Source of the DNA: Nymphalis io
Lineage: Eukaryota; Arthropoda; Insecta; Lepidoptera; Nymphalidae
Assembly (NCBI RefSeq): GCF_905147045.1
Contig: NC_065916.1
Location: 7,108,468-7,172,467 of the forward strand
DNA length: 64,000 nt
Direction: 5' to 3'
Position numbers and translations under genes: made by a program
Part shown: positions 56,559 through 64,000 of the stretch, in pieces
How positions within the stretch are numbered: position 1 is the first letter of the stretch
Layout of the letters: every line of letters starts with the position of its first letter
Notes under the pieces: generated by a model
Databases searched by the model: none
Seen by the model: only the letters and a program-made list of their open reading frames with translations
Told to the model about the DNA's origin: nothing

Positions 56559-59213
56559 TTAGGATGCCACTGAGATATTCTGTATGAGAGGGTTCGAGTG
56601 CCTGGCGGCTTTCTCGAAATATTTTATTGAGAGATCCTTGATTACCTTAGAAATGGAATCAACTTTGAAATCTCTGTGTAAATCTATATTACGCATGTAC
56701 CAAGAGCAGCCCGTGGCTATGCGTAAGAATCTATTTTGTATAGCCTGTAGGCGGGCTATATTGTGTTCGCTCGTGTGTGCGAATGCGACACTCGCGTATG
56801 TAAGAATGGGACGAATGCATATGAATGCATGCTTTGTATAATGTCACCTTATTTCTAAGGGACATTTTACTGCGCCTACATAGCATCGGATATAGTCTAC
56901 TTAGAACAAAGAAAGCTTTGTTCCTTATATTTGTTATTTGAGATTTAAAATTCAGTACATGATCTAATATGACACCTAAGTATTTGACTTTATCAAGCCA
57001 AGGGACGGGCCTATCGTATAGGGTTATTGACCCCGGACGGGTTTCGGGGGAGTTACATTTACTGCCACCCCGTCGAAAGTATACTGCAGTGCTTTTGTCT
57101 GGATTAATTTCTATCCTCCAGGTTCGAAACCAAGCACTTAGAGCGTTGGCCGCGGCCTGAAGGCGGAGAGTAATAAGTCTAGCTGATCTAGACGAAGTAT
57201 ATATAGCGGTATCGTCCGCGAATAGGGCTAGCTCTGTACTTTTACACTTCGGGATGTCCGATGTGTATAAGGAGTAGAGTGTGGGTGATAGCACGGATCC
57301 TTGAGGGACTCCGGCTCGTAAGGGGTGAGCAGAGGACAGAGTGCCTTCTACGTTATACCGGAATGTACGATTCGATAGATAGTCGTGTACGATACGTACA
57401 AGACTAACGGGAATGCCTAGCATATGGAACTTATATATAAGTCCATTATGCCAGACTTTATCGAAGGCTTTCGCTACATCGAAGAAAAGGGCTCCTGTGT
57501 ATCGCGGCCTCTTAGGTCGAGCTATGCCTGCTAAGATGTGCTCCGTGACGCGGTGCACTGCATGTGTGGCCGAGTGTCCGGCTCTAAAGCCAAATTGCTC
57601 GTTAACAAGAAGGTTATTAGCTTCTATAATTGTTTTTAGTCGGGCTAATATTAATCTTTCGTAAATCTTACCCAATGAGTTAATAAGACTAATAGGACGG
57701 TAACTAGTGGATAGATTTCTAGGCTTACCGGGCTTATATATACCGATAACGGTAGCCTCTTTCCACTGGTCTGGGAAGGAGCAGCCTGCCATAAGGGCGT
57801 TGAAAATTGCTACTAATAAGCAAAGAATCTGGGCGGGTAAGTATTTTATTACTTTGTTAGTAATACGATCGGGGCCGGGCGACTTTTTAGCATTTAGATC
57901 ATGCACTATCTTTTCGACCTCCTCTATCGTGGTTGGGGTGAGTGGTTCGCTATCGGGGGGATGACAAATTAATTGTGTGACCGTCGAGTCAACTTTCGCA
58001 AAGTGCTCGGGGTCACACGGGTGTAGACTGGGGGAGCACTGGCACTCAATATTGTCCGCTAAGCACTCGGCCTTTTCGTTATCGTCAAATGCAACTGTTC
58101 GATCGGAACGAATCAATGGTGGTAGAGAAGAAATCGTGTCATTTTTTAATGTTCTAGCTAGGGGCCAGTAAGCTAGGTGAGACGGTGACAGCTCGCTTAG
58201 CTTTTCCCCCCAGCGCTCGTCACTGTGATCTGCAATTCGGGCTCTAACCTTTCTTTGCAGATTCCAGAGTCGTTTTTTATTTACGTTTGAAGGACACAAA
58301 TCTTGAGCTCTATTAGCTGAGTTCCTGCGAGTAATAAGGTCCCTTATATCGCTAGGGAGTTCCCAGCGGCCGTCTGGTTGCACTGGAATCTCCCTAGAGC
58401 TATTATGTATCGCGTCGCGAATAAAGTCGGTGACCTGTGAAGTGGCCGCTTTCGCAAAAAGCAGGTGAATCGATTGATTGAAGTTGCTCTTCGAGCTTTT
58501 TCCAATTAATGATTGTTTTAGTTTGCTGGGTTAGCGTAGGCTCGGGTCCTAGCCGTATGACTACCGGTCTGTGGTCCGAGTCTAACTCGGATATGGCTTC
58601 TATTGAACGTAACTGTAGTGTTACGTCGTTTAAAATAGCAATATCTAATATATCGGCCCTATCGCGATCGTGACTATTATAGAAGGGAAAACGAAGCTAA
58701 AGCTCGATAGAGCTGTTAGACTATCAAGGATGGTACCGTTGCGGTTAGTCCAAATGGAGTTCCATCTAGTGTGTTTGCTGTTAAGGTCGCCAGAATGACC
58801 GAGCTACCCATCGAAAGTAACGATCTAATATCGCTTTCGAGTAATGTTTTTGTCGGGGATAAATAAACCGAAGCGAGAATGATCGGTCGATGACCGGTCA
58901 TACTCACCCGACATACAGACGCCTCGATGTTTCTAAGCGGCGGTGGATCCATAGGAGTGCAATGAAGCGATCACCTATAGTATATTAATGTGCCCCCGAG
59001 AGCACTGACTCTATCGTTGCGTACGATGTTGTAATTAGCGATTTTCGGATCGCGTAAACTCGGTTTTAGGAAGGTTTCCTGAACAAGCAGGAAGTCAGTT
59101 TGATGCGCGGTAACGAAGTCGCGAACAAGTTGCATTTGCTTCTTAAGGCCGTTTGCATTAAACGAAGCAATAGTTATCGAGCGGGATTTGTACTTACCTA
59201 CTGGGACTGCCAT
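56559..59213 (-). pseudogene. LINE ORF2: endonuclease and reverse transcriptase, broken
   Basis: Starts at ATG 59213, directly after the ORF1 stop (TAAATG). Endonuclease: SITIASFNANGLKKQMQLVR, LVQETFLKP, GGTLIYYR, then TGA at 58971-58973 (likely from CGA). A deletion near 58785 changes frame, more shifts occur near 58695 and 58470, and the SDHRPV motif is still visible near 58585. RT (frame 58383-56731): AKKSPGPDRITNKVIKYLP, YRPISLINSLGKIYERLI, FDVAKAFDKVWH, GVPQGSVLSPTLYSL and the catalytic FADDTA. A partial tandem duplication at 56813-56830 shifts the frame again; the end (HTSEHNIARLQAIQNRFLRI) stops at 56559. Confidence 0.92.
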
Positions 59214-60758
59214 TTAATATACTAAATGAGAGGGAGCTGTGTAACGCCATATGGCGTCAATGAGGCCGGCGTGCTCGACGGTTGCTTGCAGTCGAGCCTG
59301 CGGGCTGTTGTTAGCAGCCCTTAACTTTCCTGCAAGCACACGTAATTCGTTCGGGTTGAATGCCCCGACGAAGTCACAAACGAGTTTAAGGTCGTCCGCA
59401 ATGCTGTCCTTACGTACAGCGGAAGCGGGGGTAGGGACCCTAGGGGCCTGCGGCGGCTTAGGAGCCGGCGCAGTTGGGGGTGCAGGCTTCTGCACCATTG
59501 AGAGAGGCTTGTCCCAGGCATTACCCTTAGGGGGTTGTGCTGCAATAGAGACTGTCGAAGGAGCGACTGGTGTTTTCGCTGAGGGCGTACGGGCCCCTTT
59601 GGCTTGGGGCTTCCCTCGGCTTGTCTGACGCCGTGGTGCTTTCGAGCATCCACGGTAGTTAGCCGGGTGACCCTGAGTTTGGCAGAGAACGCACGCGGGC
59701 GGTACTTCTGCGACCCTCTCTTTGCGAGGGCAATCACTCGTGCCGTGGTCCCCGAGGCACTTAACGCACCTGGGGCGGGCGTGACAGTTACGAGCCGAGT
59801 GCCCGTATAACTGACAGCGGTGACACTGTCCCGGGGCGCCTCGGTTTCGAGGGACCTCCACGGACACTCCTGATAAGCGTCCAATGGATCGGAGGTTAAA
59901 TATTTTTTTACCCTCTGGAGAGAGGTCGAGTATGACTAAGGCGAGGTCGTAGGCCTTCTTGGACTGCACGTTGTACATGCGATGTACTTCGCGTACAGGT
60001 AGGCCCTGCGATTTCAGGTCCTCATAAATGAACTCATTACTGAGTTCCTGAGGAAGACCTCGTACGACAACTCGGAGTTGTCTTTCCTCCTCAAGTGCGT
60101 ACGTATGGTAGTCAATATTCTTGGCCCTTAACAATGTCGTCAGACGCCTATGGTCGTCCGATGTAGTCAATTGCACTTTAATACCTTGAGCGGTATTACG
60201 TGCGTTTGTGTAGTGAATCCTCATCTCGGTAATGATCCGAGAGAGGTTCTCCCAGGATTTTTTGTCCTGAATGAATATCGGAGGGGGACGCTTTGTGAGA
60301 CTCTTTAGTCCGTCGCTAACCATTGAGTTGGCTGGCTTGCTAGCTGGCTGTCCAGCCGGACCCTGGGTCGGCTGGCTGAAAGCTACGCCCGTTGCGGGTG
60401 TCAGCTTAGCTGACGTAGAAGGCCGCAGAAGGGAGCGAGATTTGCTTCTAGCTTTCTGCGCCCTCTTGGGAGGAGGGGATGCCTTGCGAAGGGCTGCCTT
60501 ACGCTTGGCAGATCTTTTAGGTTTTTTGACGGGTTCGAAACCGTCATCCTCTGAGTTAGATACTACCTCCATCTCTGAGGAGGTAGATGGAGTGGGAGAC
60601 GTTGGTCGTGGGCAATCCGGAGAGGCGGGTTGGTCGAAATGGACCACTGGGACGCTTGCCTTGACGTATGTGGCAAGAATGTCCGGAAAGTTAGCTTCTA
60701 GGTATTTGAATAAACCCTCCAGTGGGTGAGGGGTAGTACTGGTGGCCATGGTGGCCAT
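59214..60758 (-). CDS. LINE ORF1, gag-like RNA-binding protein
   Basis: 514 residues, uninterrupted. Layout: a proline/serine-rich start, a basic patch (VKKPKRSAKRKAALRKASPP, about 75-110), a central RNA-binding-like domain (about 150-310), and CCHC zinc knuckles near 325-390 (CHRCQLYGHSARNC, CVKCLGDHGTSDC, CVLCQTQGHPANYRGC). The end is rich in Ala and Pro. In this family ORF1p coats the element RNA. It ends one base before the ORF2 start codon and in the same frame. Confidence 0.92.
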   Translation of the reverse strand: MATMATSTTPHPLEGLFKYLEANFPDILATYVKASVPVVHFDQPASPDCPRPTSPTPSTSSEMEVVSNSEDDGFEPVKKPKRSAKRKAALRKASPPPKRAQKARSKSRSLLRPSTSAKLTPATGVAFSQPTQGPAGQPASKPANSMVSDGLKSLTKRPPPIFIQDKKSWENLSRIITEMRIHYTNARNTAQGIKVQLTTSDDHRRLTTLLRAKNIDYHTYALEEERQLRVVVRGLPQELSNEFIYEDLKSQGLPVREVHRMYNVQSKKAYDLALVILDLSPEGKKIFNLRSIGRLSGVSVEVPRNRGAPGQCHRCQLYGHSARNCHARPRCVKCLGDHGTSDCPRKERVAEVPPACVLCQTQGHPANYRGCSKAPRRQTSRGKPQAKGARTPSAKTPVAPSTVSIAAQPPKGNAWDKPLSMVQKPAPPTAPAPKPPQAPRVPTPASAVRKDSIADDLKLVCDFVGAFNPNELRVLAGKLRAANNSPQARLQATVEHAGLIDAIWRYTAPSHLVY

Positions 60759-61311
60759 TGAAAAAGAAATTCCTCCCTGCCTTCATGGCAGGGAGGTGTG
60801 TGCCTACGGTGTAATCTCTAATGAGATCTGCCCGTGGGTGGCAGAGGTGAGTGCCTACTCCCAAAGGTGATTGATTGTGAGTGTTGATTTGGCAGGACTT
60901 TCGCGGAATTCGCGGAGTGCACTACACTTCACTTTTCCACTTAAGCACTGCACTGCACTGCACAATTAGTTTATCAGTTTGTAGATATATTGTTTATGCG
61001 GTCACGGCGGGCGAGGCGATCCTTTGAACAAAGGGTCGGCGATCACAAACGGTCGGCGCACACAAGGGCGCTCGGGTAGTTGCACCTGCTGTGCGGGTTA
61101 TCTTTGTTGAGAATTCTTTTGTCCTGCTTCTGGAGAAATCCTTTGTCCAATTTCTAAGACAGACGGCGGCGAGGCGACCCTTCGAACAAAGGGTCGGCGT
61201 TTATAAAGTGTCGGCGCACACAAAGGGCGCTCGGGTAGCCGCACCTGTTGTGCTTGAGTCGGGCTTCGTCGGTAGAGACATCCGTGCGGGACGGAGGTTG
61301 GAACGAGAATG
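60759..61311 (-). promoter_or_regulatory. LINE 5'UTR with two tandem repeat units
   Basis: GC-rich. Two copies of a unit with a period near 158 bp start at about 61010 and 61169. Both carry GGCGAGGCGA, GAACAAAGGGTCGGCG and GGGCGCTCGGGTAG. Tandem 5' units with internal promoter function are common in LINEs; promoter function here is inferred. Confidence 0.7.
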
Positions 61312-61322
61312 CGCCGAACCGA

Positions 61323-61575
61323 AATCCATATCAAACAGAAAAAAAAATCGGTGTGCAGAGGCGCCTGATGGAACTCCCGTGGATTTTCCTTGCTCCTAAT
61401 CCGGCAATTTTGTTTACTAACAAAATTACTCAGCCAAAAATAAGCCTCATCACTAAAGATAATTTTCTTCCCTAAATCAGGGTGAGCCGCTAAATGCTCT
61501 GAAGCCCAACAGATAGCGCCGTGGATTCACGACAAAAGTCGTTGCGTTTCAGCTCTTGAATTGATAGATTTTTTA
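61323..61575 (-). pseudogene. mariner-type transposase relic, 5' side of the LINE insertion
   Basis: Minus pieces: SIQELKRNDFCRES, then in another frame WASEHLAAHPDLGKKIIFSD EAYFWLSNFVSKQNCRI and ENPREFHQAPLHTDFF. IIFSDEAxFWL is the first catalytic Asp region of Tc1/mariner-type transposases. The fragment runs into the LINE. Confidence 0.7.
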
Positions 61576-61945
61576 TTGAATGTATGGTATGCAGGCGATG
61601 AATATGTGTAGGTTTCGTTATCATAGAAGCGTTTGAAGACAAAGTTGTGGTATTGTCTAATAGGCGTTGATTCCGGCAATCAACGCTTATTATTGGCTTA
61701 GTGACACTAAGCTTAATTTAAATTGATTTTCATAAAGGCTTATGTGTCGATGGTTTTATAAAATTCAGCTCCCTTTGCTGCGGTGAGCGGTGTGGTTGCG
61801 GCGCTTGAAGGGTCAGCGGTCGGTGCCGGCGGAGCAACTGGTGGTGCCCGGTTAGGTGCGGGTGCTAGTTTCGGCGGCTGCCTGCGCGTATGTCGGCACA
61901 GTCTGTTGCATCGACTCCCGCTTCTTATCCGCAGCTAACGGAGGG
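61576..61945. other. unclassified, GC-rich in its second half
   Basis: 61660-61690 holds a short hairpin (GCGTTGATT..AATCAACGC). 61760-61945 is GC-rich with an open Ala/Gly-rich frame on +; no family recognised. Confidence 0.4.
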
Positions 61946-62022
61946 CGTAGAAATAACTAAAAATAAAAACTTTTTGAAAAGATATTTTTATAATTTTTTT
62001 GTTTATAATGGCGTTTCAAAGT

Positions 62023-63036
62023 TTAAAATAAATATACAGGGTGGTTTGGAGAAATGTTCTGAATTTCCTCGCGTATATTTTCTTTTAATTCTTCAATAGA
62101 CTGAGGGTTGTTATTAAAAACTTTACTTTTGAGGTATCCCCAAAGGAAAAAGTCCATTGGTGACAAATCCGGGCTGCGGGGTGGCCAGTTAATGTCACCT
62201 CTTTTGGATATGACTTTTTGCCCAAAAATTTCACGAACCGCTGCTATTGAGTCGTTGGAGGTGTGACATGTGGCCCCATCTTGTTGAAACCATGTCCGTT
62301 GATTAAAACCAGAGTAGTCCTGTAATGCTGGAGCAAAAAAGTTCTGTAGCATGGCAATGTATCGCTGTGTGTTGACGGTAACGGGACGGCTTCTCTGATC
62401 CTCATAAAAATACGGACCGATAATTCCACTGGCTGATAAAGCTGCCCATACAGTAACTTTGGGCGAGTGTAAGGGTTTTTGGTGCTTCAATTGCGGGTTA
62501 GCATCACTCCAGTATCTGCAATTTTGCCTGTTCACATGCCCATTTATGTGAAAATGTGCCTCGTCTGAGAAAAAGATGTTATTGAAGCTCGTAAACCTCG
62601 CAAGCATTTCGTTGGCAAACTGCAGTCTCTGAGTGTAGTCATTTGGCCTTAATTGTTGTACAATTTGAATTTTATACGGGTGTAAATGTAAATCCTTGTG
62701 AAGAATACGATTTAAAGATGTCCTAGACACATTTAAATAACTAGACCGCTTTCGAGTAGACAGGCCAGGTTGTTCTTTAACAGATGCTCGTACGCGCTCT
62801 ATGTTTGCGGGCTCTCTCGACGTCTTAGGTCGGCCGGATCGTGGTTGATTTAATGTTGAACCCGTCTTCTCAAACTTCTGTACCCAATTTTTAATTGCAC
62901 GAGTTGATGGAGCTTGATTTTTATTTCGAATGTTGTACTGTGTACAAAATTTTCGTTGCGCTTCAGTCGCAGAATCGTTGTTGCGATAGTACTCGCGTAC
63001 GCAAAACGCGCGTTGTGCTCCGCTGAACGACGCCAT
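62023..63036 (-). CDS. DD41D mariner-type transposase, C-terminus cut by the element end
   Basis: Uninterrupted from MASFSGAQRAFCVREYYRNN (one upstream in-frame Met at 63051) to a stop just outside the element. DUF4817-like N-terminus, helix-turn-helix (STRAIKNWVQKFEKTGS) and the catalytic residues. These are D158 in IFFSDEAHFH, D253 in WFQQDGATCH and D295 in WPPRSPDLSPMDFFLWG (numbered from this Met), 41 residues between the last two. The frame passes into the terminal repeat at NISPNHPV, so the usual C-terminal 30 or so residues are missing. Activity is doubtful. Confidence 0.88.
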   Translation of the reverse strand: MASFSGAQRAFCVREYYRNNDSATEAQRKFCTQYNIRNKNQAPSTRAIKNWVQKFEKTGSTLNQPRSGRPKTSREPANIERVRASVKEQPGLSTRKRSSYLNVSRTSLNRILHKDLHLHPYKIQIVQQLRPNDYTQRLQFANEMLARFTSFNNIFFSDEAHFHINGHVNRQNCRYWSDANPQLKHQKPLHSPKVTVWAALSASGIIGPYFYEDQRSRPVTVNTQRYIAMLQNFFAPALQDYSGFNQRTWFQQDGATCHTSNDSIAAVREIFGQKVISKRGDINWPPRSPDLSPMDFFLWGYLKSKVFNNNPQSIEELKENIREEIQNISPNHPVYLF

Positions 63037-63150
63037 TGCACTGAATTCCAACTAGCCGCTCTCGCGCTTAGTAACGCCCCGCTCCCCCCTATCCCCCGCA
63101 ATTGGAAGCAGCGCTCGATTCAAATGTTACCGGACTTTTGGTCCAGCCTG
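62037..63150 (-). mobile_element. short DD41D mariner-type element
   Basis: 1114 bp between TA sites (62035-62036 and 63151-63152). Ends are short and imperfect (CAGGGTGG at the left; CAGGCTGG read inward from the right). The other copy of the host sequence, at 44535-44538, shows the unfilled TA. Confidence 0.85.
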
Positions 63151-63606
63151 TATTTTGCATACAGAATTTATTATGACAGATAAATTCTCTTATCTAAAGC
63201 GCTATTCAACGAATTCCACATGAAACTCATTATGGACTTTCAACCGACACTTTCTTTAAAAGATGTTACGTGATACAATAAAATTATAACATTGTACCCT
63301 AAGGTCTGAGCAAAATGTTAAGATATTTCTTTCGAACTTACTTGCTAGATATCTCATAACCGCACACTCGCTGACTAAAACTTGGGCTGCATATTTTACT
63401 TTCATTTTTGGAACCTTTTCCGGATCCACATGGTATTCAGTCAATTTATTTACAACACTCACTTCATCTTCTCCTCTATCTTCATTTAACAACATTCTTA
63501 AATGTTCCCATTTCGCAATTTTATCTTTATTTTCTTGTGCAAATTTAATATTTTTTGCCATAAAATTATTTCGTAGGGGCCCTTCAATAAATGAGGTGTA
63601 TCAAAT

Positions 63607-64000
63607 TGTATGGGCTATTGCATCCCTAACTATTTCGGAGGTTTCTTGAGTATCGTAATAAACTTGTTGATGCTTCAGGTGGAATGATTTTATTTGAAAT
63701 TTACACAGATATATATACAAAAATGACAATTATTAATAACCAATAAACAATATTTACAGAAATTCGTCTCCAATAAAAAGTTTCACATTATAACCAATGA
63801 AATTGGATTATAATGTGAGTTACAATTTAATTACCGGTTTACCAATCGGAAGGGCTATAAAAAGAATAAAATTCTTTAAGAAAATTATGTACAAATCAAA
63901 ACATTGGCTTTTCTACCAATAGCGAGTGAGTATGTAAGAACAATAATTATTTCTTACGAATTGTACGAGAGGTGAGGGGCGCACCGTCGCCGCGGGGGGC
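63607..64000. other. window edge, unclassified
   Basis: AT-rich with an imperfect hairpin at 63784-63818 (CACATTATAACCAAT and its complement with one bulged base). The last 40 bases turn GC-rich (GAGAGGTGAGGGGCGCACCG). No coding frame supported. Confidence 0.4.

Larger units (their letters stand above)
56186..61311 (-). mobile_element. full-length Jockey-type LINE, inactive
   Basis: 5126 bp with a 15-base A tail (T run 56186-56200 on +) and an 11-bp target duplication CGCCGAACCGA at 56175-56185 and 61312-61322. Order on the minus strand: a GC-rich 5'UTR with tandem repeats, ORF1 (gag-like, zinc knuckles), ORF2 (endonuclease and reverse transcriptase), and a short 3'UTR. ORF1 is intact; ORF2 has one stop and several frameshifts. 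Confidence 0.92.
61946..63606 (-). repeat. second copy of part of the P relic, with a mariner inserted
   Basis: 61946-62036 plus 63153-63606 match 44451-44870 plus 49084-49185 almost base for base. The exon part (63342-63606) reads DTPHLLKGPLRNNFMAKNIK through RMLLNEDRGEDEVSVVNKLT and ends YLAS at donor GTAAGT, without the piggyBac. One codon differs (TEYHVDPEK here, TEYDVDPEK in the other copy). Confidence 0.85.

Noticed and set aside
57707..60729. Plus-strand ORFs over the LINE, including one of 152 residues
   Set aside because: They are shadows of the GC-rich minus-strand ORF1 and RT reading frames.
61760..61945. Ala/Gly-rich open frame as a gene
   Set aside because: It is short, has no start context, domain or flanking gene structure, and ends at the border of the duplicated P fragment.
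45058..63561. A novel host multi-gene system in the ORF-dense end of the window
   Set aside because: Every long ORF there is a transposase or retrotransposon protein with recognisable motifs, terminal repeats and target duplications. Nothing suggests a shared host function.

Overview
The window looks like AT-rich insect nuclear DNA, most probably from a lepidopteran, likely a butterfly. Four things point that way: introns with GT-AG borders, tRNA-derived SINEs of a type common in butterflies and moths, many short dispersed repeats, and DNA transposons of the piggyBac, Tc1/mariner, P and hAT groups. I see no bacterial genes, CRISPR arrays, rRNA genes or stand-alone tRNA genes. This host call is an inference from sequence character; no species marker was recognised.

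One host gene is clear. It is single-minded (sim), a bHLH-PAS transcription factor on the + strand. Eight coding exons between 17031 and 33310 join in frame into 532 residues. The exons carry the bHLH (59 codons), PAS-A, PAS-B with its PAC part, and a 192-residue low-complexity tail. The ninth kilobase-scale intron content is mostly repeats; the longest intron (22337-31292, about 9 kb) holds many SINE and other repeat copies. A 5'-truncated LINE ends about 70 bases upstream of the bHLH exon. No upstream sim exon or promoter could be recognised.

From 1 to 16.9 kb the DNA is intergenic or 5' intronic. It is made of AT-rich sequence and copies of a few repeat families: family A (about 270 bp, unclassified), tRNA-derived SINEs (S1, S2, S3), family C (hairpin-containing) and Helitron-like pieces. 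From 33.3 to 40.8 kb the DNA is mostly AT-rich non-coding, with a two-copy MITE family, an RTE-like 3' end and one GC-richer, promoter-like island at about 38.87-39.25 kb.

From 40.8 kb to the end the window is a deep nest of transposons, nearly all read on the minus strand. A P-element/THAP9-like relic (54.83 to 43.8 kb, N to C) has been split by an intact DD41D Tc1/mariner-type element with 610-bp inverted repeats (51936-54638), a broken piggyBac (about 49.5-51.7 kb) and a piggyBac with an intact 626-residue reading frame (44875-49083). That piggyBac itself carries a Tc1 element (47367-48989). A second copy of part of the P relic (61946-63606) lacks the piggyBac and instead carries a short DD41D mariner, so each copy preserves the empty site of the other's insertion. 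Between them a full-length but mutated Jockey-type LINE (56186-61311, 11-bp target duplication) sits inside another mariner relic. I found no coherent new multi-gene system; the unusual content is the insertion history and several perfect fold-back duplications.
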